Assembly: GCA_012295275.1 (NCBI GenBank)
Contig: CM022673.1
Span: forward strand, 23,723,081-23,787,080
From: Chrysomallon squamiferum
Lineage: Eukaryota; Mollusca; Gastropoda; Neomphalida; Peltospiridae
Direction of reading: 5' to 3'
Length of the DNA stretch: 64,000 bases
The position numbers and the translations under genes are program-made. Shown piece by piece: positions 38,624 to 54,094 of the stretch (positions within the stretch are counted from its first letter, which is position 1; the number at the start of each line of letters is the position of its first letter). Below the pieces are notes generated by a model. It made no database searches and was not told the origin of the DNA. It saw only the letters and a list, made by a program, of their open reading frames with translations.

Positions 38624-38653
<30 letters not shown>
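38521..38653. repeat. (TTC)n tract, about 44 units
   Basis: A perfect TTC trinucleotide run starting about 46 bp after the donor of the cysteine-rich gene's first exon, so the transcript carries UUC repeats and the template strand GAA. All-frame open reading (poly-Phe, Leu, Ser, Arg) is an artefact. Confidence 0.97.
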
Positions 38654-38654
<1 letters not shown>

Positions 38655-39242
38655 TCATTATCGTTATCGTTATCATCATTAGTATTATTTTACAATTCAA
38701 CACGACGGTCATATTTTCTATTTAACGGTTCATTATTATCTAGTATTTCAAGTTGGAGTGCAGTTATAAAAACAGTATATTCACACGAACAACACACATC
38801 CTGTCTGTTGTAAAGGGGAAATAAGAAATCACTGATTCTATATTTATTTCAGTGACACGCTTTTAGAAAAATCAATACTGAGAGAATATAAAGTGTGTAC
38901 TATAGAAAATGGAGCACAGATAATATTAACAGACGTACTTCTCTTATTACGACATATTTTATTATATCGTTAATTTTATATCTCATTTATTAACAAGTTT
39001 GACAATACACACTGTGACGCTATCGTAATAATCATAACAGTAATAAGAATAGGAATAAAAATAATAATGATAATCAGGCCTGAAAGTTGAAATTTTTATG
39101 GGCGTGCGTAATTGGCCGGAGTTGATAGGGAAAGTAAATATGAAATGTTTCTTTGCTTTACATTATGTTAAATTTTATACAGTTTACATCGTCTGACCAG
39201 TTTTCTATTTTGTTAGACATCCTCGGATGAACTTCGGCTTCT

Positions 39243-39302
<60 letters not shown>

Positions 39303-40756
39303 GTGTTGTTTTTATTTATTATTATTATTATTATTAATGTTGTTGTTATTATTGTTGTTTTTATTAGCTGTATTTATTGTATTTTGAAGAGTAATATGTT
39401 TATAATAATATTTATACTGACAAAAGCACACAGTGTCGTTGTTTTGACAGATGACAGGTGTTTTATAGTCGGATTAGAAAGTCCAAATATGTCAAATGTG
39501 GGTCAGATAAAATAATCAGCCGAAAACAGGTTAAACGTTAATCAGTAAGTGTAGTCGATTTTATCAAGTGCAGTTACCACCAACTGACAGATATGCAAAC
39601 AGACATGAAAGAAAACGAAAACATTAACTGCGCCCTCAGCAGATAGTTATAAAACAATTACTGTGTTTTGACAACTGCATATCTCAGACAAGTAAACACA
39701 ACACTCATGGACAGAGGGACCGAAAGACGCCTTATTTCTGAAATTAGATATGTTGTGTAGAAAGAGGGTTACATGAGGTGTAGAAAGAGCCGTGAATTAA
39801 GAGCTCTCCAGAGTTATGAAAGAAGCTTTGATGTACCTGTATCGTTAAACACACTTAAGGCGAGCTCGCAGTTTACATCTCATTTTATAGCTGTTAGTTT
39901 AAAAACAGCCAGTTTAAAAATACACCGTCATATAAACTACAACAAACACTATAAATAGCACTACAGTAACCACCCTCACCGCTTCTACTGCTATTACTAT
40001 CACTAATCCTTTACTATCATAATTATCAGTACTGCCGCTGTTATTTCCACAACACCATTACCACAACCACACCATCATCACATCTACCTCAACAACGACA
40101 AAAACTATAATTCTTCTTCTTATTATTATTATTATTACTGTTGTTGTTGTTGTTATTTGGGGTTTTACGCTAATACTGTTAATATTACTACTATAATTAT
40201 GGTTAACGTAGTATTATTTTTGCTGCCACTACGACGACCACCACAACTGCTTCTACCGTTTGTACATCTGTGTAAATAATCAACTGTAAATTACGAGAAT
40301 GTGTTGTGTCAGACGTGGAGACAAATCTTCCCTAATGACTACTCATTAATTGACGTCGTGTCCGACGCAGCTGTGTATGATATTGAGTAACTGCTACCAC
40401 AACCAGTCATTTTATTAATAGTGCAACAGCAATGTAATTATCACGTAATAAACCTGTCACATTACTATTAACTTGGATTTTCATTTACTCTGTACCGCTG
40501 ATTTGACAAACCAGTGACAAACTAAATTCAGAAATAAAGTTAATCATCTGGGTTTTTTTTTTTTAAATTCCAGCTGTGCCTGCTGTCACGTGACCTGTTA
40601 ATGTTTTTAATTCCAGCTCACAATTATGTGTCATACATTCTGAACCAGCTTGTCAACAAGACCGATCTCATAGTTCATCCCAATTTCTTCTTTTTATATT
40701 TTTTCGTTCAACATATTTCTATTTTTTTTCTTTCTATGTTGCATATTTGTGTGTGA

Positions 40757-40875
<119 letters not shown>

Positions 40876-42049
40876 CTGACTGAGAGACTAACACATCTGT
40901 GTTATTATTAATACAACAGACGTTATGTTATGGCCACCAGATGGACTAAATCAACAGTATGTGATTTATTCATTTCATGGTGTAACAGAAAGAAGGAAAA
41001 AAAAATCTCAACAACCAGGAAGTCTTGTTTTAATAACACGTGTTATTACAGTGTCTGCTGCTGCATTTGTAGCCAGTGGCCGAAGAATTCAGTCGATTTA
41101 TTTCTGTTCTTATTAATAATGTATGTCTTACACTCAGCAATCGTTGTCTGCCCTGTCGGGTCAGCTCGACCCACACTTTAACTTTGATAAACTAACCAAT
41201 CAAATTTAATATCGATTGTTTAACATCGTGTTCGTGTGTGGATCGTCTCTGTGTACAGAACTGGTGTGCTTATGTATGAAGCAGTTTTCGTCTGAAAAAG
41301 ATTTTTTTTTTTTTTTTTTTTTTACAATACCATCTCAGCTGTTATTTCAGAGAAACATCTTGAATGAAAAAATGAAAAGAAAAGATAAAAAATTGAACGA
41401 CCACGTTAATGCACGAACGAAACTATGAATTAATGAATGAATGAAAAAATGAATGTATGAATGAAAGAATGAATTTATAAATGAAAAAATGAATGCATAA
41501 AAGAAAGAATGAATGCATGAAGGAACACATGAATGTTTATTCATACTGCAAGATGAGTTTTACTCAGCATACATCTGCCAGTGTCAGTTCTGGGAAAACC
41601 AAACAGTTATTTATCAGTCGAGTGAACACGAGAAAACCTGCCTGACTCTAGTTAACGTCTTCATTTAAAACCTTGTCTTAATGCTTCCGCTGAAATTTTT
41701 TTTTTTGAAAAATGGAATATTACAAAATTATTAAAACAGGATGAAAAACAAATGTTTGTTGTGTTTTCAGCTACTGTGAAAACCTTTCAAGAGTTTTTTT
41801 TTTTTTTTTTTCTCATTATTATTATTTATGTTGTTTTTTTCTTGCTTTTCGTCTAATTATAAACAACGACTTCCTCAGAAATATTTTTGGTTTGCTCCTA
41901 AATCCCGACTGTAATATGAATTAACACAGGCGTTTTAAACAGTCGAATGAGTTTATTCAAGCTAACTTATTAAATTAAAATGAATTTAAATAAAATATTC
42001 ACTCGTGGTTTTAGGTTTATTGATTTAAAATATATTTAATACTGGACAT

Positions 42050-42570
42050 TTTATATACTAGGCCTACACTGAATTCTGTAAGTAAACTATTGATACTTAT
42101 TTAACATTATATTTCACGATATATGTAAACTACGGATATTTACATTCAAATACTAGACCCACTACTAATATTGTATGTAAACTGAAGATATTTATATTCA
42201 TCTACTAGAGCCACATTTAATATTGTATGTAAACTGAAGATATTTAAATTTAACTACTAGATCCACATTTAATATTGTATGTAAACTGAAGATATTTAAA
42301 TTTAACTACTAGAGCCACATTTAATAGTGTATGTAAACTGAAGATATTTAAATTTAACTACTAGATCCACATTTAATATTGTATGTAAACTGAAAATATT
42401 TAAATTTAACTGCTAGACCACATTTAATATTGTATGTAAACTGAAGATATTTAAATTTAACTGCTAGGCCCACATTTAATATTGTATGTAAACTGAAGAT
42501 ATTTAAATTTAACTACTAGATCCACAATTAATATTGTATGTAAACTGAAGATATTTAAATTTAACACTAC
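42050..42570. repeat. 52-bp minisatellite, about 9-10 copies
   Basis: The unit contains GTAAACTGAAGATATTTAAA, TTTAACTACTAGATCCACAT and TTAATATTGTAT. The period is exactly 52 bp in the well-conserved central copies; the first copies are diverged. Confidence 0.9.
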
Positions 42571-45500
42571 ATTTACTATCGTGTAATAACGTCATATTTA
42601 ATACATTGTATGTTGTATCTAAACTGTAGATATTTGCATTAATCATAAGTGAAAGATATATTCAATAGTGAACATAAAATATCGTAATATAAAACGAACA
42701 TAACATTTAACTGTCGGATTACAGGACGTCACAGATGCACTGTGTGTAACTCTGTACTGCGTCTGCTTGCAGTGATAAGCGGTTTTACCTTCTTATTAAT
42801 GAAATCTTACTTCAAGCATGTAATCTGTTTTACAGGTGCCGCGAACATCCAGAGATAAAATCCCTCATATTTTGTTTCTCCCACGTGCCCTCTTTCACCC
42901 CCCTCCAGTATGCACTGTTCACTCTGATGCCCCACCTGCAGTTAGATACGGATTTTATTTCATGTACTGATTTCACAAAATAAGATTGCTTTACTCAGTT
43001 TTTCAGAACGACAGTAAAACCATTTACTTAGCTTAAGAAATTTATACTGATATGTTTGTATGTATTTTTCTTTCCATGCATATGCGTGTGGATGTGTGTG
43101 TGTGATTAAAAATGATGTTTGTATAATAGTGTGTTTCGTTCTACAGTGTTTATGGAAGAATAATTACAGAAATATGTTAGAAAGAATAAATAATGACACC
43201 ACCTGAAGTTGATAACATTAATGTGAAGAATGTGTTTATATTGCCAAATGTTTATTATCATTTATTGTCACGTGACCTGGCAAATATTTTACCAAGAGAA
43301 CGACGGTGACAAGCAGTAAATGTTAGATATGTTCTGTAAATAATCTTTTAGTGATAATATCCAACAACAGAGAAGAGTAACAAATACTTCTTAGTTCCAG
43401 GTAGTCTCTTACACTACAGGTCATTATCAGACGTTTTTCATCGACTTTGTCACTCTCTTTTTCTCACCATTCATTCTGTCTCTGTATCTCTGTTTTTGAA
43501 TCTAACCATAAATAAACATGCATGTCGATATCTTGAAGCATACGCACACGCACACACTCTCAGATAACACATATTTACTGTCACCATCCAACACACAAAC
43601 TAATCTCACTGGAAATTTATCGTTATTTTAAACTATGTTAAAATGAGCTGACTTGATGTACTAGAAAACGATGTAATGTGATCTGATAAGTTTGAAGATT
43701 TTCTTTGCTGAAAGAATCCTGTCTGATATTAAACAGCGTTCTGCTTTGTCATAAAGATGTAGCATTGTTTTTACATAATCACACAACTTAATCGGATTGA
43801 GTTACTTAACACTTACATAGGTCAGTGATATTATTCACATATGTAACTGATATTTACATGGATTAATTGCTTACTGTAATAACCATTAGAGGTATCTGTA
43901 GGTATTTTAAAGTATCGTCACATGAAGTTTTTATTTTAACTGCGCAGAATGATAATTTAAATGCGGTACATTTGTGTATACATTCTGTAAATTTAATGTT
44001 TCATTTGACGTTTCAGCAAGATGAAGCGTGAAATATATTTTTAGGACTTTTTTCTTTTTTTTTTTTTTCTTTCTTTTTTTTTTTTTAATAAATATATATA
44101 TATATAAAAGTCTGGTATTTTAATTGTTAGTCGGTCAAGATATTGTAAAACATGTCAGATATGACGAAATTTAACCTTTCTGTAATAGGTATCAGTGGGA
44201 ACTCATTCTTTTTCAAGGACAACTGACAGTGATTTTTGTATGTGTAGGGGGTGTGTGTGTGTGGAATTAACGTTTTGGTTAATAGATAAAGGAAGTAAAT
44301 AAATAAATAGATAAATATGTGGATTAATAAGTGTATGTTAAATAAATAAAAAATAAATAAATAAAACGAAGAAAAGACGATGGTTGACATTCTTATATAG
44401 CGACGTTCACTTTAGTCAGGTTTCGGCCAAACACGAACTAAAGACGTTTTGTTTCACCCCGCCTGAAGGGTCACTTGAGTTTATCGCACACAATAGTTGT
44501 ACTCAGCGTGTCGTGTCGGCGGTAAACCTAAAACAATTCCACCTATTTGACGTAGTTTTTTTCCTTCAGGTAAAACCGCCTCAGAGGACTACTCAGTGAG
44601 AAACAATGTCACAGCTATAAATAGCATTGTCTGTGATTCTGAATTTTGTTATTACAGCTATTTCTTTGTATGAAACAGTCGCTTTCGAGAAAAATAGAGA
44701 AGAAAACTTACTGTGTAGAGATTTGTTTTGTTTGATCGTGCGTATGTTTATGTATTAATGCAGGTTTTCAATGAATATATCGGTGAAGTTATGTATCATT
44801 GTGTGGGTGGTATGGTATACCTGTATAGGTGTGTTTGAATTATGTACATATAAAAATAACTTGTTCATGACTGTATACAATAACATTTGTTTTAGAAAAA
44901 GTGGGACAGGAAAAAGGAAAAGTAAAATATATCTGTTTTAAGATGGTTGTTATTCTTATTTTATTCTGCTGTACAAATATCAACGTAACTCTTCCTGTGT
45001 ACGTAAACTGGCATACTGACGTTTATTAACTTTCTAAAACTGCTGTTTACTAACCTTCTACAAAATAAAAATATTTACTGTCACACACGTTTTAAAAACA
45101 TCTTATTTAACTTTTTACACATGACAGCTTTGATTTAAAACGCGGTATATTTAACATCAGTGAACTTTTCTATGTTACCTGTTTGTTTCAGAAAAGTTGT
45201 ATTTACTTTTCTCTGCGGCCTGCTTTGTAATGTGTGAGGAGGAATTCAGTTCAAACTCGTCTTGTTGTGCGTACTTTATTTGACTGCGAGTCAGCGTTTC
45301 GTTGTAATTTACTCTGGAGGCGTGTGGCTAAGTTAGCTAATATTGCAAGGAAATCAGTGTCAGTGTTGGTGAAATGGGAGAATTTAAATAATCCTTGAGA
45401 AATTCATCACGTTTACATACAAACTGAAAAATGAAGGAAGTCGCCTAAATTTGATTTTTAAACTTTATTATTTGCAAAAGGTGTTTTTTTGTCCTTCGTG

Positions 45501-45697
45501 TTGGTTTATTTATTGATTTGCGTGAACACAGGCTTTTTCTTCAAGGAAAATGTGAAACTATAAACCCTTTTGTTATCCTGTTTCAGACATTTCCTTCAAC
45601 AGTGTACATTGTACTTCTCAGAAAAATCTATTAAACAACAAAATCAATAAGAATTACGTAAATAAAGAAGCTCGTATGGTAGATAAAAAATTAATAA

Positions 45698-45829
<132 letters not shown>

Positions 45830-47492
45830 ATTTTTCCTTTCTAGTGTTTTCACTGAATATTTGGTAGAAGGCCATGTAGAATTAACATTAAAAAGTCTTA
45901 TAGTGAAGTAGAAACGAGACAAGTTTATTTTTATTTTGGCGAATTCTAAAACTGTTATTGAGACGCTGTGTAAGGACAGAATGTGATTGTTCAGTCACAT
46001 GCTGAACGAAATCAAAAATGATTTGTTTTTCTCGTGTACACATTTTCAAAGAAAACCCTCAAACACAAATCTGTCCTGACATCGATCGCCTTCTTGCGTA
46101 TGTGTAGGAATGAATACACTGGTTCTCTTTTTGAATGCGAATCAATAATGGGCAGTGGTGTGTAAACGAAAAAGTTCCGTTCTCAGACTGCGATTAATCT
46201 GCCAGGAATTCTCTGTCGATTTAATCTAAGAAATAAACCCTGCATGACAAATCGTCTTCTTTTCATAATGCACGCAACAACTGCAATAACGTGAAGTGAA
46301 ATTCCTAACCTACACCAGTGTTTCAAAAATATCTCTCTTGGGAGTGCATGTGGCTTCTAACCGCATCATTTCTTACAGATGAAATCTTGAAGAAACATTT
46401 ATGTCATGGCTGCTGTCTCCTTTGTACTGTGATAGTATGCATATTTGTCTCTCTCTCTGTGTGTGTTTGTATGGGTATGTGTGTATATGGTGTCTGTTTG
46501 TATCTGCGTAGTGTGTTCCTTTAGGCCTACGTATGCCTACTAAAGAGTCTCAGTGGGAGAGATGAAAAGAAGGAGAAAGAAAGCGAGATATGAACAGAGG
46601 AGGACTGTGCTAGACAGAAAAGAGAGAGATCAGACGATAAAGCGGGGAAGAAAGAAAAGAGAGAACAGGATAAAGTTGGTGTTGTTACTATAAATAAAAT
46701 ACAGTTTGATAAAATGACAAGGATGTTATAAAACATCATAGAAAAACACGTCATTCATTACTACCTAAAAAGGAAGTTGAATGTATCGTTGTGTAATAGG
46801 TTATCTACCACGGTGAATAAAGGTATTACTCATAATGGAAATGGAAGACTTTTTCTTTACATTTGTACATCAGTTACCATCCTAGGTAGCTTTAAAACTA
46901 TCAGAATTTCTCTCTGTCTAATACGTACTAAGTATTGTTTACAGTTATTCACCTGCAAATAATACTCCAGCTATTATCAGGTATCATAATTATTCATTGC
47001 AGAGTAATATAGTACAACGCAAATATATACACATAGACATAAAATGTGCAGATAAAAATGTCTAAAATTACAACATTTATTATAATTTTCGAATGACAGT
47101 GAAGTTTAGTAGTGTAGAAATTTGGTCAGTTTAAATGTGTTCACACTTCAGTTACACGTGACCGGTTTGTCTGCACAATGAACAACAACAAACGTGCCTC
47201 CTACGCAAAGCGTGGCCTGCTTCACTTTTTAAGTTAAAATTCCGTCTCCAGGAAAACTGCTTCTAATCTGAAATCACGACACTTCCGGAGCTGTCTGTTA
47301 ATTGTTTGTTTTACTCTTCTGCCGAGTGCGTTTCGGTTTCAGTTGTAAATCTTCCAGTTATTAGACGGGAAACAAAGTTTGAGTGAAACTATTTTAAATT
47401 GAGTAGAGAGAGATTCCTTTAAACCCACGACTATTAAATGAAACACAGCTGTTCTTTATATCATATCAGTGTATGTCGGTGCGTGTGTGAGT

Positions 47493-47605
<113 letters not shown>

Positions 47606-49893
47606 TATGTTTGTTGTTTTGATATAAACTATTAATTACATTTATATAAAATTCATATGAATATTAGCGATCATTACCACAGAAAAGTGCCTGTCATATT
47701 TTTATCTGAGCTCGCCACTCTAGATTTCTAAAACAGTAATGATGATTACTTGATAATAGATCAAAATCGATTGTATGTGTGATCTACATTAAATATCTAA
47801 CACCAGTGTAAAACTGATGTATTAGCTAATCAGTTGTATGTTACGAAGTAGTCTTTGTGTTGTGAAGCTGATATCTGTGTTCAGTGAAGTCACTGGCATT
47901 GATTGCTTCCTCAAGGTCACGATGTATCGTAAACGTCACTTCACACTGACTGGGTGTGTCAAGTTGGCAGTGAGGTTTCACTCAGAATATTTATGAGTTG
48001 TTCACTTAGGGAGTTAATAGCTTTGTCAGCTAGAGGTATTATAAATCTTATTCTTTGCAGTAGCGTTGATCAGAGTGTTTCAGACCACAGTATTTCATAC
48101 TAGTTTCAAATCTTCTTATAACGAAGTATGTTCAGAATTAACCTCACCATTTTATTTTCGTTTCTTAGTAAAGCAATTTACCGTTATTTATTTTATTGAT
48201 TATTATTTTCCTTACTCGTTTCTGATGTAGTAGAGTTAAATATCAGACACGGGTGTTCTGCTTGTGTTACTTTTGACAATGGCGTGTTTTTACCTCACTT
48301 GAAATACGATTATGTTGATAAACAGGTCAGATAGCTTCTTCCAGCAAAACAGCTATATTAATGCGTAATTATATCACCTTCAGTGGTGACAGAGAGAAAC
48401 AAGAAATAGCTTTTAACTATCAGGTGACATAAACGTTATCTCAAGCAACATGGTTATGTCATGGAACACCCATTAATATTTGCGTCATGTCATATAAGAA
48501 ATCTTAAACTATTATTATCAGTATTTTTTTCGAAAACTTATTTTTTGATATGAGTTAACTTATGTCATTTATTATTATTATTACTACTACTACTGCTATT
48601 ATCATCATCATCATCATCATCATCATCATTATCATCATTCATTCATTCATTTTACTTTTAAATATAACAAAAATGTGTTTTAAAGTTCACACAAAATTTA
48701 TGTTTATCTTTCTAACCAACTTGGACACCTGTTCTCTTTCAGGTGTCTAGTATTTTGATTACTCTGAATTCAATACACAGTATTCTGTGTAGAAACATAC
48801 AAAGTCTTCCATCTGCACTGAAGTTCGACACTTGGGGATTTAATTACTTACGTAACGGTCCTGGCGGAACCGTCAGTCGCTTCAGATTTCAGATTTCATA
48901 AATAAGCAGTGAATTGGGGAAATGGCGTACGTTTACCATCATTATCTTATCAGAATATCGTCTGTTTATTTTATCAGTTGCCTAATGCTGTAGTTCGAGC
49001 CACGTGAAGCATGCTGATTTAACACGCGACTGTTAAATAATAATTAAAAACATTACAAATTTTCTCTGTCAGGTAGACACGTGTTCAGCTGATAGTGTTT
49101 ATCTTCTCATTCCTTCTCTTTTTATCTGTACGGTTCTTTCAATTTCCCAGTGTGTGTATGTGTTTATATTATATATATGTGTGTGTATATGTCGACAAAA
49201 TATTTGAGTTTATCTGATTATCAAGACAGTTAGTAATTGAGATATTTTATAAAATGCTCCATTATAGCAATGTTAAATAGAACGTGTCCACGTCAAGCGT
49301 ACATTAACACTTGGTTTGTCAGCTAAACACGTACCATTTATATTAAGACGTAAACACAGGACATGTAGATCAAACTGAAACTGTCAAACATTTTAAGAAA
49401 AACTCTTTTGTATTAGTGTCCTTATGTTTTCCATCGTTTTGGTTTACGGTAAGAATTTTTTAAAGACTGTATTTCTCCTGTAAACCTAGGTAAAATTGTA
49501 TCTCGTATGAAAATCCGAGCGCTAAAATTATTTCTCCACAGCAAATAGACGGTTGAGCTAGACTGTCAAATAAACACTCCAAATTAAAAGTTAAAATGTG
49601 TTTTGTCTGGCTTCTTCTCATCAAAACAAACTTCTTTGTTTTGTCAGATGTCCTTTTCAAGATAGTGTAATACAAGCTATTTTTCTAAAGTTTAGTTACT
49701 GTTGTTGAAGGAACAGTGCGTCTTGTGTTTTCTCTATCTACCTGCATTCAGCTGATTATTTAGAGTTCTGTGGATTTCTGGTATTTTGGTTGAGATAAAA
49801 GTCTAGTTCAGGTGAACTCGGATGACTAAAACAATTTGATACGGAAATTTTTTCCAATAAAAAAGCAAAACATTTAATGCTGTCCGCAAGAAA

Positions 49894-49896
<3 letters not shown>

Positions 49897-49978
<82 letters not shown>
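49897..49978. repeat. (CT)n tract, ~82 bp
   Basis: A perfect CT run followed by GT-rich sequence. Confidence 0.97.
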
Positions 49979-49980
<2 letters not shown>

Positions 49981-51537
49981 GTGTGCGTGTGTGTTTGCTT
50001 GTGTTTGTGTGAGTCAGAATGAGAGATAGAGGGGGCTACAACATTATGCATGACATCACTATTTTGATAACTAGTCATGATGTCAGTGTTGAGATATGAA
50101 GTGAATTTTAAAAAGGTTTCTACTGACAAATGTGGCTTTCAGACTGTTCTGTTAGAGGTCATGTAGAAATGATTTGTCAACGCGTAATCTAACTAGGTCA
50201 CATGTACACACCTTTATTTACTCATTGTTTCATGCTTTCTACACGATAAGAAGAAAGAATGAAACGAAAACAACAAAACAGAACCACAAGCCTACCACCG
50301 AAAACACACACATGTATTACCCATAAACACTTTTCTTTAAGACTTATTACCAATGTATTTCAGTACTTAAGCTGATATTTATCCTACTTGTATTTTAACA
50401 ATGTTATACAGATTATATTACACAAATAAATCACCAGATGACGTCACGACAGTTTAATAAGAGTTTTATTTCCACTGTAAAATAATAAAATAGAATAAAT
50501 GTCGAATAAATCACAACGTGAAGTTATTTGAAAATAATAAATAAAAAGAAACGATTTCATACAGAGGCAACGAACCACGAATGTCCGTCCATATTGCTTA
50601 GTTTAATTCAATAAAATATTTCTTGTCTCCGTTCAATGCCAACAGATAAAATTCAATTGATAAATCAGTGATATATGACCATTAATCTTGGTATCGTGTT
50701 AATGTAATAAGTTTTCTCGGCAACAAACGTTTGGTGTCGGTTTCTGTCATTCAAATAAGTATATTAGGACAGTCTGGAAACTATTTAATATACATGTAGT
50801 GGCAACCAGAATTATGCTAACAAATATATTTATTATAATAGGCGTGGTCTGTTATATATATATATAAAAACAGTGAATGATAGATGAGGCTTATTTCTAC
50901 ACAGTTATACACATTTATTTTATATATAATTAAATTTCAGTGTTGTTTTGTATAAAATCCAATTATAACACAGATCATGGTAGAATTCGTTTGTTTTGTT
51001 ATACACGTGACAGCTCTAACAACAGTAATTTCGGGAACGTTAAACGCCCGTTTACAAGTTATTACGTTTACGGAGACATTGAGGATGTTTTGAAAACATT
51101 AAGACATACCTGATTCCACATTGTACACATTTATATTTGGTTTATGACTTGAAACATGACAGGTGCATTTATATTTCAAATTATTTTGTTTTAATAACGT
51201 TTTGTTTATGGATGTTTACTGTAATTATTATCTTTGAACCAAAGAGGTTAAACAATAAATTCCTGCATTGTTGCGAGCTATGTCATTACATCATGCTGTT
51301 TATTCCAGTTATTTCACCTGATGCAGATTCTTTCCAAATAACTGATACGTGAGGAAACGGAAAATAACTGAAATGTATTGTCTGTTAGTTATCTGTATTA
51401 GAACAAACGATGATGTGTGATGATGATGTTGTCGTTGTTGTTTTTCTCTGAAATTATTTTAGTGATTAAATAATACATCGTGTGTCATCTTCTTCTTAAT
51501 TGTCTAATCATATCAGCTTGTTAATCCGTGTTGTAAT

Positions 51538-51540
<3 letters not shown>

Positions 51541-51629
<89 letters not shown>

Positions 51630-51648
51630 CACACACACACACACACTT
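51541..51648. repeat. Compound (CT)n(AC)n microsatellite
   Basis: CT run to about 51626, then an AC run, then ATAC units to about 51688. Confidence 0.97.
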
Positions 51649-53976
51649 ACGCACATCCATACAAAGACACATACATACATACATACATTTTTCCACCTAA
51701 TGCCACGGGATATAAAATATGTTGTTATTTGGTGTGACGTTTTTACACGACACATTAATTACACTTGCCACGCTAACGATACTGACCTTAAGAACCCTTG
51801 AATGATTAACCAAAGCTAACACAAATATTTTCACATGGTAGTGAAATGAAAAGTTTCTTACTTAGTTATTTAAAATATACAGACTTCGGTCATTTTGATC
51901 TTTCTTTGCAGTGCTGTAATTACACTCATAACGATAACAGATAAAAAAATACTTCATGTTTATATTCAACAGAATTTTTATCAGCTGCATGGTGCCACTC
52001 GTGTGGGCAAAATGTATTTCAAAATGTATATTTTTATTCCTGAAATGCTTACAAATTCAGATTATTTTGAGAATAGAAATATATATATAAAATCTCTTAT
52101 GTTTTTTGTTTGTTTGTTTGTTTGTGTTTTCGAACTTGAACTAAATTTTGAAAATAATTACATTCTATCAAAATTAACATATTAATGTATATATTTCACA
52201 GACGACTTACAACATACAAGCATTTAGGTTTTTTCAGGCGTGGTCGGCTCTTTGTTTCCTTTTCTTCTGTTTTTTCTCTTCTCGCTCTTAAATGTTTGCT
52301 ACCAAAAAGGTGATAAATCACAAAAGCACATTAAACCGACCGCTGATGCAATTTACAGTTTTACAAAACAACAAAAACCGCATATAACTTTATAGTTAAA
52401 GAAGTTAAACGCAGTCAGTTGCACACAAAAACAAACGCAGTGGCTACAATATGCAGCTATTACTTTTCCATGTGTAAACGTTTCTTCTCTTTTCTTCTTC
52501 TTTTTTTAATTTTTTCCCCACCTTCTTCTTTGAGTAACATTTCCCACATACAGTAGTGAACATGGCGAATAAATAAAATTTGATTTCTAACGTAGTCAGC
52601 TGAAGCATATCTTCACAGTCAGACACACACACACACACACACACACAAACGCAGGCACAAATACTTAAACAAACAGCACTTGCACAAACGCATACATACC
52701 GATAGAGTGAGAGGGGCAAAAATACACCGAAGCAGCTACAAAGTGAAACAGGAGTCATAGAACAGAATCTAAAGAAAGAGGCTGAAACTGATTTTTTTTT
52801 TTTTTTTTTTTTTCACCCTGTTACCTGCATTGAAATCAGTTATTTGCAGCTTTAAGTGAAAATTATTCACCATTTTATTCTATCAGTGTACAAATTAACT
52901 GTTGACCTTCTGCCAGTGTTGTTGTTAATTACAATGCTCGACACAAAGCTGGCCCTCGAGACCGGAACTATCAGTGTATAGTGGCGTCAGGAGTTCACTG
53001 TGATCGAGACTAATCGATACATTGAAAAATGAGAAATAAATTACATCAAACAGTGGAGGTGTGAGGAGAAACACATTCATTTCTTTAAACAGCTACTCAC
53101 ATACATACATATTAAAAATATTTCTTTTTATTTAGCTAAACAAGTTCAAGACTGAATAAATCTTTTTGTTCTTCATCTTCAAATTTATTATTATTATTGT
53201 TGTTAGTTATAGTAGTAGTAGTATTTTACTGTTGTTTTTGCTGCTGTTGTTGTTAGAAATAGTAGTAACAGTAGTGTTATTGTTACAGTTGTTGTTGTGA
53301 CCAGATTGTTTGTGGGATATTACGGTAAGAGACACATTTCCTTCACGAACTAGATACACTGTATATCTAGCACAGTGAGCTCATCTGACACTTAACGCTT
53401 ATTAATGCACTCAGTGAGCTACTTCCAGTTGCTTACAGTATTCCACCTACTTTTCTATCTGACGAAATCTGCGTTAAAGTCATTCTTTGCTGAAGTCGAT
53501 GTAACTAGCTCGTAAAGTGCTGCATTTTGTCTTACAATATTCCACCAACTGTTCCGAAATCCGAAAAACTTAGCGATTTTCTATCCCTCTTTCTGTTTGA
53601 TTGTTGTTGTTGTTGCTGCTGTTTTTCTTTTCTTTCTTTCTTCATTTTCCCCAATTATTTTCTCTCTTTTTTTATTATTATTATTTTTGTTTATTGATTA
53701 ATTACTTTATTTCTTTTTTTTTTTTTTTTTTTTCTATGACATCATTAATTGTATAAAGAAGTATATTTAATTTAATTTGAATTTGCAACATATTTTATTG
53801 AATGTTTTAGTCACAAATATATATTTTTTTTTAAATATTATCACTTTTTTCGAAGATTTCTGATATTAAACTGACCAAGGTAAATAAATTAACAGATAGC
53901 CAGATAGAAAGACAGACATGTAGATAGACAGATGATATTGATTTTGTTAATAAAAACCCATTGTTGATCGTTTCAG

Positions 53977-54094
53977 TCTGTGGAGAGAAGACGTGCGGGT
54001 ATGATGACATTGTCACGATGCAGAAGTTGTGTAAATCGGAGAACGAGAAATTGCTAGAAGCCGAAGAGTCGGATGATAACCGGAGACTATGCGA
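53977..54094 (+). CDS. Secreted/GPI-anchored cysteine-rich protein, exon 2
   Basis: Residues 33-72. After completing Val33 it reads CGEKTCGYDDIVTMQKLCKS, then ENEKLLEAEESDDNRRLCE. Cysteines are at 34, 39, 51 and 71; an acidic, helix-prone stretch (54-67) lies between the third and fourth. The acceptor is GTTTCAG ending at 53976. The donor TGCGA|GTGAGT is phase 2. Spacing starts the mature chain at or next to Cys34, directly after the signal peptide. No family match is recognised. Confidence 0.65.

Noticed and set aside
38378-38813. Long open frames of poly-Leu, poly-Phe, poly-Ser and poly-Arg
   Set aside because: They are translations of the TTC tract; only the first 97 bases, up to the GT donor, are accepted as coding.
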